From contig DDLV01000104.1 in the NCBI GenBank assembly GCA_002340325.1, positions 1 through 33,864 on the forward strand: a DNA stretch of 33,864 nucleotides, in the 5' to 3' direction. Under the pieces are notes generated by a model, which was not told the DNA's origin, did no database searches, and saw only the letters and a program-made list of their open reading frames with translations. The position numbers and the translations under genes were made by a program. Shown here piece by piece: positions 1-6,271 of this stretch (position 1 is its first letter; each line of letters starts with the position of its first letter). Source of the stretch: Glaciecola sp. UBA2563. GTDB lineage: Bacteria; Pseudomonadota; Gammaproteobacteria; Enterobacterales; Alteromonadaceae.

Positions 1-324
1 CTCGGCAGGAGGTATTGCAGTAATGAACGCTGCCATACAAGCCGCAAAACCCGCAGCGGCAAAAGCTGCCCATATGACACGACGCGCTCTGGCGTAACCA
101 TAGACTTCTGTCAGAATATCGCCAAGGACATAGGAAAGTGGGAAAAACAGAATGCCAGCGCCAAAGGTAAACCCGGCGACGGTTGCTACTTTACCTGCAC
201 CGATGATATTGGAACACACAACAATGACACAGGTAGCTGCCATGATAAAATCGTAATATTTAAAACGATAACGGTGCAAATCGTCTGCGTTTTCAATAGT
301 CTGTATGTTAGCTTTGGGGTTCAT
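1..324 (-). CDS. yhhQ: Queuosine precursor transporter (YhhQ/QPTR family), N-terminal 108 residues, cut by window edge
   Basis: The reverse strand from an ATG at 322-324 stays open for 108 codons to the left edge, so this is the N-terminal half of a membrane protein of usually about 220-240 residues. After a hydrophilic start containing LHRYRFKYYDF there are at least two and probably three hydrophobic segments. The family-typical segment FFPLSYVLGDILTEVYGYAR is followed by RRVIW. Known for the family: an inner-membrane importer of queuosine precursors (preQ0/preQ1) that feeds tRNA wobble modification. Recognition rests on the conserved LGDILTEVYGY stretch, which is highly characteristic. The gene diverges from nothing nearby; a 160-bp gap separates it from the next gene. 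No preQ1 riboswitch could be recognised in the 325-430 leader. Confidence 0.9.
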   Translation of the reverse strand, partial: MNPKANIQTIENADDLHRYRFKYYDFIMAATCVIVVCSNIIGAGKVATVAGFTFGAGILFFPLSYVLGDILTEVYGYARARRVIWAAFAAAGFAACMAAFITAIPPAE

Positions 325-484
325 TAAATACGTACAGTAGAGGGTCAAGCAATCAAAATTACAAACTGCTTGAGTAGAGTTCGAGGTGTGTTATTTAAGA
401 TATAGCTTGAAGATGCGATTTAGTCAAAACGCACTTGGCTGGTATTTACCATTCAGCGACAAATCACGCGACAGAAAACACGCC

Positions 485-1087
485 CTATTTTCGTTGTTTT
501 TTCTGCAAGTTGTATGTTTCGAGCGCTTTATTCATTACTTCTAGCTGTTTTAATAAACTCGGATTCTCACTAACGAGTTTTTCCACATATTCAAGTGCTT
601 CTTCCTGTTCTCTTTGAATTAAGAACTCCACGTCTTTCATGCTAGGTGGTTGCCGAATGACACCTCTAGCAAGGTCATATGAAGGCGTTCTCAGCATCGC
701 TTCTTGTGAGAGATGCGCGTAGGTGGTTAAGTAATATTGAGGGTAGCATGCTGTGCGTTTAATCCTGGAACCCACTCTCGTTTCCAATCGACAGTACATT
801 TTAAATTTGTTTTCATTGGCGATTGAGTTGTACAAGTCATAAAAATCGAGTTCAGCGGCTTCTACTTGTCGTCTGTAAAAACTTATGGGTTTTTTGCTCT
901 CTATTTCAATCGTTTCAATATCTTCTAGTTCGTCTCTTAATTCCGCAGGTGTTTTTACATCATCAATGATTTGGGTGGGTTGAACAGTGCTTTCACTTTC
1001 TTCGATATTTTGAGCATACGTACTACTTGCAAGCACGCTGATAAGAAAACCACCGCAAAGGGTGAAAACAACGGTAATGAATTTCAT
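485..1087 (-). CDS. Uncharacterised exported protein with a conserved two-cysteine motif
   Basis: 200 residues. An N-terminal signal peptide (MKFITVVFTLCGGFLISVLA, cleavage probably after STYA near residue 25) points to the periplasm. The mature part has an acidic segment (about 28-65), then a region with FYDLYNSIANENKF (about 82-96) and two cysteines, C99 and C114, separated by a basic GSRIKR stretch (CRLETRVGSRIKR...C). This 'N...C...GS.IK...C.P.Y' arrangement recalls an unnamed family of small periplasmic gammaproteobacterial proteins in which the two cysteines could form a disulfide. The C terminus (about 150-200) is charged and predicted helical/coiled, ending in QKKQRK. It is transcribed divergently from the DUF1223 gene at 1286. 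Function unknown; the family link is from memory. Confidence 0.75.
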   Translation of the reverse strand: MKFITVVFTLCGGFLISVLASSTYAQNIEESESTVQPTQIIDDVKTPAELRDELEDIETIEIESKKPISFYRRQVEAAELDFYDLYNSIANENKFKMYCRLETRVGSRIKRTACYPQYYLTTYAHLSQEAMLRTPSYDLARGVIRQPPSMKDVEFLIQREQEEALEYVEKLVSENPSLLKQLEVMNKALETYNLQKKQRK

Positions 1088-1285
1088 AGTGTCAACCTCT
1101 CATCTGAATCATTCTGTATATGGAGATTATCAATAATTGTATTAAGGTTTATATATTAGTCTCTCACAATTTCGCAATAAAATATCGAAGTGCTTAAACA
1201 ACACCGTACACTGAATGCGAAACGTTTGAATAATATTCCCACTTGATAAGGTCTATGTAAACAAGTCTTGCGAATTGGGAAAACT

Positions 1286-2041
1286 ATGCGCTTTTATATA
1301 TTGTTTGTGCTTCTAGCGTTGAATATTGATGTCATTGCGGATGAAAAATCACAAGTGCTTGTGTCATCGAAAAGTCCACCCCTACTGGTAGAGTTGTATT
1401 CATCACAAGGCTGCAGCAGCTGCCCTCCCGCACAACAATGGGTTAATAGTTTTATGAATACCGAAACCTTGTGGGAAGACGTTATACCTATGGTTTTCCA
1501 TGTGGACTATTGGGACTACCTTGGTTGGCGAGATCCATTTGCGTCATCGAAATATTCTCAGCGTCAAAGGCAACATTACCATCTTGGAAACATTAATTCT
1601 GTCTATACGCCTGGTTTTGTGGTGGATGGACGCGAATGGACAGGATGGTTTGCCGGGCAACCGATCACTGAGAAAAAACACCGTGTAGACCAATCAACCT
1701 CGGTATTAAAAGCGACCGCTAGCAAGCGTGGTATTTCGGTACAATACTTTGACGAACAAGACGACGTCTTACATGCTGATATCATCAATATAGCTGTATT
1801 GGGCTTTGGCGCACAGACACCAGTAAAAAGAGGGGAAAATGCGAATAGAGTGTTAGTTGAAGACTTCATCGTTCTAGGATTTGAGTCATTTGACTATAAA
1901 GCGGGAAAAACCTTTAGTTGGCCAAAGTTGCTAGCACATACTGAAGTTAATGCTGTCGTGGTTTGGATGAGCGATAAAAATCAACTAACCCCCAAGCATG
2001 CAGTCGCAGGTTTTCTCAACGATGGACTACTTGACAATTAG
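1286..2041 (+). CDS. DUF1223 family periplasmic thiol protein
   Basis: 251 residues from the ATG at 1286, which has GGGA five bases upstream and begins a good signal peptide (MRFYILFVLLALNIDVIA). An in-frame TTG at 1268 would add six residues and is less likely. Family marks are ELYSSQGCSSCPPA (C43 and C46, a CxxC as in thioredoxin-fold proteins), HVDYWDYLGWRDPFA and YTPGFVVDGREW. DUF1223 proteins are secreted and thioredoxin-like; their substrate is not established. The stop codon is odd: its T and A are the target-site dinucleotide of the inverted-repeat element that follows, and its G is the first base of that element. Without the insertion the codon would read TAA, so the protein is not truncated. 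Confidence 0.9.
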   Translation: MRFYILFVLLALNIDVIADEKSQVLVSSKSPPLLVELYSSQGCSSCPPAQQWVNSFMNTETLWEDVIPMVFHVDYWDYLGWRDPFASSKYSQRQRQHYHLGNINSVYTPGFVVDGREWTGWFAGQPITEKKHRVDQSTSVLKATASKRGISVQYFDEQDDVLHADIINIAVLGFGAQTPVKRGENANRVLVEDFIVLGFESFDYKAGKTFSWPKLLAHTEVNAVVVWMSDKNQLTPKHAVAGFLNDGLLDN

Positions 2042-2306
2042 GGGCTGTTTATCTTTCATATTATGCAACACTGGCGACTGAATGTTTCACCAACAAGGAA
2101 AGAGGAGTGTGGTTTGGTAACTTCAAATGAGCGACAAATGACGAAGTGGGTGAAACATTCAGGCCCGGCCCGAAGGGTCAAAGCCCAATCTTCCACACTC
2201 TTTGTTCTGAATACCTCATTTAGAATGACTAAATCACGGTATTCACGCCTCTTTTTGTGAAAGATTGGACCTTCGATGATGCAAAATATGAAAGATAAAC
2301 AGCCCC
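2041..2306. mobile_element. 266-bp MITE-like element with 27-bp terminal inverted repeats and TA target duplication
   Basis: The left terminus GGGGCTGTTTATCTTTCATA (inverted repeat 2041-2067) is repeated in inverse orientation at 2280-2306, 26 of 27 positions matching. TA dinucleotides flank it directly (2039-2040 and 2307-2308), as expected of a target duplication. Inside are further inverted repeats: CTGAATGTTTCACC at 2078-2091 pairs perfectly with 2149-2162, TGAATACC (about 2208-2215) pairs with GGTATTCA (about 2239-2246), and CCAATCTT pairs with AAGATTGG. No transposase is encoded; the 65-codon frame inside has no protein-like character. This fits a non-autonomous element mobilised in trans by a TA-targeting transposase (IS630 or IS5-group types duplicate TA). 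The donor family is inference. Confidence 0.8.
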
Positions 2307-2413
2307 TAATAGTTACTTAAATGACGTAGCAATATTCACAGTAGGTTGACAGCCGTACACTACTTTGCTTTCATTTATCCTAGGTAGATGAATGACAAAT
2401 ATCTTGAGAATCG

Positions 2414-2608
2414 ATGCATCCAAAAGTAATCCTCGCTATCCTATTGTTTATTATTTCTATCATTCATGTCGTGGTTGGCATTATCATGTCCAATGACGGT
2501 GATCCATCGAATTGGTTGTTCCTACTTGCGGGCTGTGTGTTTTTGGTAGGCGGTGTAATATGTTTTGTACAAGCACGCAGAGACCAAAAAGCGCAGTCTG
2601 GTAACTGA
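2414..2608 (+). CDS. Small two-helix membrane protein, unknown
   Basis: 64 residues from an ATG. Two hydrophobic helices (about residues 5-24 and 34-53) are joined by a short polar loop (MSNDGDPSN) and followed by a basic, hydrophilic tail (QARRDQKAQSGN). That layout is typical of small inner-membrane proteins. It starts about 105 bp after the inverted-repeat element. A micro-ORF with a very strong ribosome-binding site follows 58 bp downstream, and the intrinsic terminator at 2774-2825 could end transcription of both. No family recognised; function unknown. Confidence 0.55.
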   Translation: MHPKVILAILLFIISIIHVVVGIIMSNDGDPSNWLFLLAGCVFLVGGVICFVQARRDQKAQSGN

Positions 2609-2666
2609 TTTTCAAATATGATAACTTGCCCTTTGTGTTTAGCAGATAAATCGAGGAGGTGATCAT

Positions 2667-2723
2667 ATGTCGAGTGTTTTGAAATTTAGTGAATCAGCTA
2701 TGGGTGAGGTACAGTTAAACTAA
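2667..2723 (+). CDS. Possible 18-residue peptide with near-perfect Shine-Dalgarno
   Basis: The ten bases GGAGGTGATC (2655-2664) match the anti-Shine-Dalgarno end of 16S rRNA completely and lie seven bases from ATG (counted from GGAGG). The frame encodes MSSVLKFSESAMGEVQLN and stops at TAA 2721-2723. Such a strong site upstream of a frame this short suggests a translated small peptide or the preserved 5' end of a lost gene. It lies between the 64-residue membrane protein and the terminator at 2774-2825. It is too short to assign by composition. Confidence 0.35.
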   Translation: MSSVLKFSESAMGEVQLN

Positions 2724-2773
2724 CCCTTTTTTTGAACTCACTCTGGCTGGCTGATTTGCGAGCCAAGACACGG

Positions 2774-2825
2774 AAAGCCGCCTTATTTTGACAAGTAACT
2801 ATGTCAATTATCGCGGCTTTTTTTA
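2774..2825 (+). terminator. Intrinsic terminator after the small-protein genes
   Basis: AAAGCCGC (2774-2781) pairs with GCGGCTTT (2813-2820), followed by a T run. An inner stem, TTGACA (2788-2793) with TGTCAA (2802-2807), extends the hairpin. Position and T tract fit rho-independent termination of rightward transcription from 2414. Confidence 0.75.
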
Positions 2826-2850
2826 ATTCCCCCATGAGGAGGGAATAGAG

Positions 2851-2916
2851 ATGATCTCGCCTCTGATTGCTGGCATTGACGTGAATTTTGCGTCACACCG
2901 AACACAAGAAAAATAA
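2851..2916 (+). CDS. Possible 21-residue peptide with strong Shine-Dalgarno
   Basis: GAGGAGGG ends about eight bases before an ATG at 2851. The frame reads MISPLIAGIDVNFASHRTQE plus K and stops at TAA 2914-2916. It lies just after the terminator at 2774-2825, so it would need its own promoter. Nothing recognised; the claim rests only on the ribosome-binding site. Confidence 0.22.
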   Translation: MISPLIAGIDVNFASHRTQEK

Positions 2917-2984
2917 TCAATACGATCATAGGCATGAGCTGTTGAAGAAACTGTTTTTATATGGATTAAGCTGGAGCGCAGACG

Positions 2985-3152
2985 TTAGGCTCGACTGTTA
3001 GTCACTTTGAATATGCCAAACCAAAACGCTAACTCAAATAAAGCACCTAGCGTGATGATCAATACGGTGCCGGTAGAGAATCCGATTGAATAAAACAAAA
3101 TAGCGATAGCGAGTAGTGCCACCAAAATCACAAAGCGCAATAGATTTGTCAT
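2985..3152 (-). CDS. Small 55-residue membrane protein, unknown
   Basis: A reverse-strand ATG at 3150-3152 is preceded by a good ribosome-binding site (GGGAGGAAAACTC before ATG). The product starts MTNLLRFVILVALLAIAILF and continues with a second hydrophobic segment (about residues 28-48, TGTVLIITLGALFELAFWFG), ending FKVTNSRA. Two helices separated by a short GFS turn suggest a small inner-membrane hairpin protein. It is divergent from the sugar transporter at 3328. Composition and ribosome-binding site make it more credible than most frames of this size. Function unknown. Confidence 0.6.
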   Translation of the reverse strand: MTNLLRFVILVALLAIAILFYSIGFSTGTVLIITLGALFELAFWFGIFKVTNSRA

Positions 3153-3327
3153 GAGTTTTCCTCCCTGATGCGAACAAACACCATTTTAACTCCGCAAATG
3201 CACTATAACACGGTAGTAACGGGTTGCAAAAACTTGTGGTATTCTCGTCTATAAAGATGCAGTTGTATTAGGTCTAGTATCCAATGCCTCTGGAACATAA
3301 GAAAATAATAAGAACAGGTATTCTGCG

Positions 3328-4905
3328 ATGTATAAACCTTCATATTCACTCTATTGTGCGATCGTCGTCTCATTAGGCGGTTTTGTTTTTGGGTTTGATG
3401 CTTCTGTTATTTCGGGTGTCGTTGGCTTCGTCAGTACGGAATTTAACTTAAATCCAATCCAAGCGGGGTTTGTTGTGGCTGCCCCAACGTTGTCTGGGGT
3501 TTTGGGAACTATGGTTATCGGACCGATGAGTGATGTTCTTGGCCGAAAAAAAGTACTGCTGATCATCGCGTTTCTCTATGTGCTTTCTGCCCTTGCTTCC
3601 GCGTTTGCTGTGTCCTATGAAATGCTAGTGATTGCAAGAGCGATTGGTGGTTTTGCATTTACCTCACTCATGATTGCCCCTATGTACATTGGCGAAATTT
3701 CACCCGCCGCATCGAGAGGGAAAAGAGTCTCAATCAACCAGCTAAATATCGTTATAGGGTTGTCGGCTGCGTATTTCACCAATTATTTTATTCTGGATCT
3801 AAGCACATCGGGCGCTGAATGGGTAGCCGCTATCGGTCTGGAGGCACACACCTGGCGTTGGATGTTAGGCTTAGAAATACTGCCTGCGTTAATTTTCTTT
3901 TTAGCACTGTTCACAATCCCTGATACACCGCGCTGGCTGGTCAATCAAGGCAGAGAAGACGAAGCAAATGGTATCGTTAGAAAGCTGTTACCGCCAGAAG
4001 AGGCCGAAAATGAGTTAACAACTATTCGCAACAGTTCCGCAAGTGAGCAAGAATCCGTATGGGAACGATTGGGAGACATCTTCGGTCCGAAAATGCGATT
4101 AGCGCTGATTGTCGGGATTATAGTGGCCGTTACCCAACAAATAACGGGTATAAATGCCATATTCTTTTATGCGCCGACTATCTTTGAGCAGAGCGGGATT
4201 GGCACGAATGCCGCATTCGCCCAGGCAGTTTTGGTAGGTGTTATTAATGTCATATTTACGTTTGTTGCCATGGCATTAATCGATCGTTGGGGACGTAAAC
4301 CACTGCTTATTGTTGGTTTATCTGGCATCATTTTTAGCATGGCGTTGTGTACTTACGGTTTTGCAAAAGCTACCTACACCATTTCAAACGAGAGCTTTAC
4401 ACAAATCCAAGCGGAGGAGGATATTGAAGACAAATTCGATACCGAATTACTCCGGCCGCTGATTGGCGTTACGTTTGATAACGACGTTGACTTTAAAAAT
4501 ACACTTAGAGATACAATCGGTAAAGAAGCGGCGAGGGATAATGAAAGTCTCCTAATAAAATCAAGTATTTCGATGAATGCCATATTAATCCTTATGGGTA
4601 TTTTAGGATTTGTTGCATCATTTGCGATTTCATTAGGGCCTGTAATGTGGGTACTGTTTTCAGAAATCTTCCCCAATCAGCTTCGAGGTGTTGCAATATC
4701 GTTTGTCGGGCTTATCAATAGCGGGGTCAGCTTTGGCGTACAATTAGTATTTCCAATTGAACTTGCCACGCTTGGCGCTGCGCTCACATTTGCGAGTTAT
4801 GGGGTATTTGCTGTCATTGGATTAGTGCTTATCGTCTGGCTATTACCGGAAACAAAAGGGAAATCGCTTGAACAACTTGAGCAGATCTTCGCTAAACCTC
4901 AGTAG
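3328..4905 (+). CDS. Sugar-porter family MFS transporter
   Basis: 525 residues, twelve predicted helices. Sugar-porter marks in order: GGFVFGFDASVISGV (about 17-31, helix 1), DVLGRKK (69-75, loop 2-3), RAIGG (104-108), PDTPRWL (198-204), QQITGINAIFFYAPTIF (270-286, sugar-binding helix 7), DRWGRKPLL (319-327, loop 8-9) and PETKGKSLEQLEQIF at the C terminus. Known role: proton-coupled or facilitated uptake of a monosaccharide or small sugar across the inner membrane; the exact sugar cannot be told. Unusual: an acidic, soluble insert of about 60 residues (about 350-412) between helices 9 and 10, on the periplasmic side. It is upstream of the amylase/receptor locus, which would fit glucose or maltose uptake, but 4 kb of accessory genes intervene and it lacks the shared operator. 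Confidence 0.93.
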   Translation: MYKPSYSLYCAIVVSLGGFVFGFDASVISGVVGFVSTEFNLNPIQAGFVVAAPTLSGVLGTMVIGPMSDVLGRKKVLLIIAFLYVLSALASAFAVSYEMLVIARAIGGFAFTSLMIAPMYIGEISPAASRGKRVSINQLNIVIGLSAAYFTNYFILDLSTSGAEWVAAIGLEAHTWRWMLGLEILPALIFFLALFTIPDTPRWLVNQGREDEANGIVRKLLPPEEAENELTTIRNSSASEQESVWERLGDIFGPKMRLALIVGIIVAVTQQITGINAIFFYAPTIFEQSGIGTNAAFAQAVLVGVINVIFTFVAMALIDRWGRKPLLIVGLSGIIFSMALCTYGFAKATYTISNESFTQIQAEEDIEDKFDTELLRPLIGVTFDNDVDFKNTLRDTIGKEAARDNESLLIKSSISMNAILILMGILGFVASFAISLGPVMWVLFSEIFPNQLRGVAISFVGLINSGVSFGVQLVFPIELATLGAALTFASYGVFAVIGLVLIVWLLPETKGKSLEQLEQIFAKPQ

Positions 4906-5031
4906 CGTATTTATGTTTCGCTAGAAAAGCAGAGGACTGATTGGGGATAGATACTGATTTTATGTCATACAGAGCCAACTTCACATATGATGAATTAACT
5001 CATCAATAAAGATGTAATAGGAAGATGTTTT

Positions 5032-5220
5032 ATGATAGCAACTATTACAATTGAAGATTAGCTCGTTGAACAAGCCGAATAGTTTCGCCCACCAAATAGT
5101 AACAAGGCAAGTGTCATCCGAAAAGCAATGGAAACTATTGTGAGAATACACGCGGCAAAACGTTTTGCGGCATTAGGTGGCTCTAATCCAGATTTGGAAG
5201 ATACAGAAAGACGAAAATAG
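5032..5220 (+). pseudogene. Decayed VapB-type antitoxin with two in-frame amber codons
   Basis: From ATG 5032 (AGGAAG upstream) one uninterrupted frame of 62 codons plus stop reads MIATITIED-stop-LVEQAE-stop-FRPPNSNKASVIRKAMETIV and then a tail with AAKRFAALGGSNPDLED and TERRK. The tail motif 'AA+R..ALGGS.PD.E....RR' is typical of VapB ribbon-helix-helix antitoxins that partner VapC PIN toxins. TAG codons at 5059-5061 and 5080-5082 interrupt the DNA-binding half. Neighbouring genes (the MFS transporter, glmS) end in TAG, so TAG works as a stop here and the gene is dead. No frameshift has occurred, which suggests recent inactivation. Confidence 0.75.
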
Positions 5221-5227
5221 TTAAATC

Positions 5228-5325
5228 GTGGTTTTGTTTGATGCCTCAGTCTAGATAGCCCTTTAAAAATCTACTAGCAGTTTAGCTCTTTCCTGCAAAA
5301 GCAATATTAATAGGACATTCTGAGC
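5228..5325 (+). pseudogene. Truncated remnant of VapC PIN-domain toxin
   Basis: Eight bases after the antitoxin remnant, GTG begins VVLFDASV, the usual PIN N terminus with the first acidic residue. A TAG then stands where many VapCs have Trp (SVWI), followed by a TAA. Pieces resembling later PIN sequence (FSSFLQKQ, then ILIGHSE) appear in other frames, indicating frameshifts. Resemblance ends about 5325, directly where a 30-bp palindromic repeat begins; the remaining three quarters of a roughly 130-residue toxin is absent. The assignment depends on the adjoining vapB remnant. Confidence 0.5.
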
Positions 5326-5355
5326 GGTCTTTTTTGAGTACACTTAAATAGAACC
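5326..5355. repeat. 30-bp palindromic repeat, copy 1
   Basis: GGTCT...GAACC with core TTTTGAGTACACTTAAAT. Same length and layout as the copies at 7785 and 8639. It abuts the end of the vapC remnant. Confidence 0.6.
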
Positions 5356-5421
5356 ACAACCTTCTGTTGTTAAATGACTCTCTGCGATGTTGAAAAAAAG
5401 ATTAACGCCGCTTTAGAACCG

Positions 5422-5862
5422 TTAGTACGGAAGCATTTTTCTGACACGAAACCCCCATGACTTTTCTAATGAACTACGAAGTTGGTGAGCTAATTCATAA
5501 CTTGCAATTTGTAGCTTTTCTTTTTCAACTTCTTCCTTCGTTAGTAAATCTCCGACTCTTTTCATAGCACGCTCAACCCCACGATTCTCAACCATACAGA
5601 GTTCGCCCCAGTAGAGTTCCCAGAATCGTTTTTCGGCATTCGTCCTACTGGTGGTTTCGGTTGAAGTAGCGAGACAAACTACAATTTGACAAGCCTCAGT
5701 GTATAGAGCCAATTGCCGTTCAAGGTGCGGCTTTTGAGCTTCAATTCTTCTGGTCCGGGCATCCTTAATAATGGAATATAAAAATGGAAACATGAATGCC
5801 CCGAACCCTCCAATGAGAGGGACCCATTTGATCAATAATTCGTACGCTTCGTTAGGTGTCAT
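5422..5862 (-). CDS. Uncharacterised single-span membrane protein
   Basis: 146 residues from ATG. One hydrophobic helix near the N terminus (about 12-32, VPLIGGFGAFMFPFLYSII) is followed by a basic stretch (KDARTRRIEAQKPHLERQ) consistent with a cytoplasmic C-terminal part. The remainder is charged and helical, with WELYWGELCMVENRGVE (about 81-97) and ending SLEKSWGFRVRKMLPY. The general plan of one N-terminal helix plus a helical cytoplasmic domain is seen in many small unassigned proteins of genomic islands. No family recognised. It lies in the accessory stretch between two copies of the palindromic repeat. Confidence 0.7.
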   Translation of the reverse strand: MTPNEAYELLIKWVPLIGGFGAFMFPFLYSIIKDARTRRIEAQKPHLERQLALYTEACQIVVCLATSTETTSRTNAEKRFWELYWGELCMVENRGVERAMKRVGDLLTKEEVEKEKLQIASYELAHQLRSSLEKSWGFRVRKMLPY

Positions 5863-6271
5863 AGTATTTCTAACAACTTAATAGTGAATGAATGGGTCAT
5901 TTTTTTACCAACAATCGTATCAATTTTGTAATTCACATATTAGCATCAAATTAGCTAAATCATTGACCGTCGTCTTTTTTTAGAAAGATTGCTTAAGTGG
6001 TCTGAGGTGATAAATAATCCAAATGGGTCATTTTCTTGAATATTTGAGGAAACCTCGAAGTGATATTTAGAAATTAGTAAATACGAGGAATACGTTTACG
6101 AAAATTGTTAGCACAATATCATTTACAAAACCGAGCGTTTAAAACAAACGGCTGTTCACCTCTTTTATCGGTTCATTTTGAGTGTACCTCTGGCGTTTTT
6201 GCGCGTCGTACTAAGTAGTAATTGTATTCTTTGTGTATGCGGCAAACCCAATGAGCGAAATTATTTTGTTG
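5863..6271. other. Intergenic stretch of 409 bp, no gene
   Basis: No credible coding frame. It contains a direct repeat AATGGGTCATTTT (5891-5903 and 6022-6034, 118 bp apart) and, at 6170, a copy of the palindromic repeat seen elsewhere in this region. It includes the 5' leader of the 146-residue protein and the 3' flank of the pentapeptide gene. No terminator hairpin with a clear T tract was found. Confidence 0.5.
6170..6199. repeat. 30-bp palindromic repeat, degenerate copy 2
   Basis: The left arm and centre, GGTTCATTTTGAGTGTACCT, match the copies at 8639 and 7785 closely. The right arm (expected GAACC) is lost. Confidence 0.5.

Noticed and set aside
2063..2260. 65-codon frame inside the inverted-repeat element
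   Set aside because: It runs through the element's hairpins, has no ribosome-binding site and shows no resemblance to a transposase.
5032..5254. Amber codons in vapB/vapC read as sense (recoding)
   Set aside because: Other genes here, such as glmS and the sugar porter, end in TAG, and the vapC remnant also has a TAA and frame breaks.
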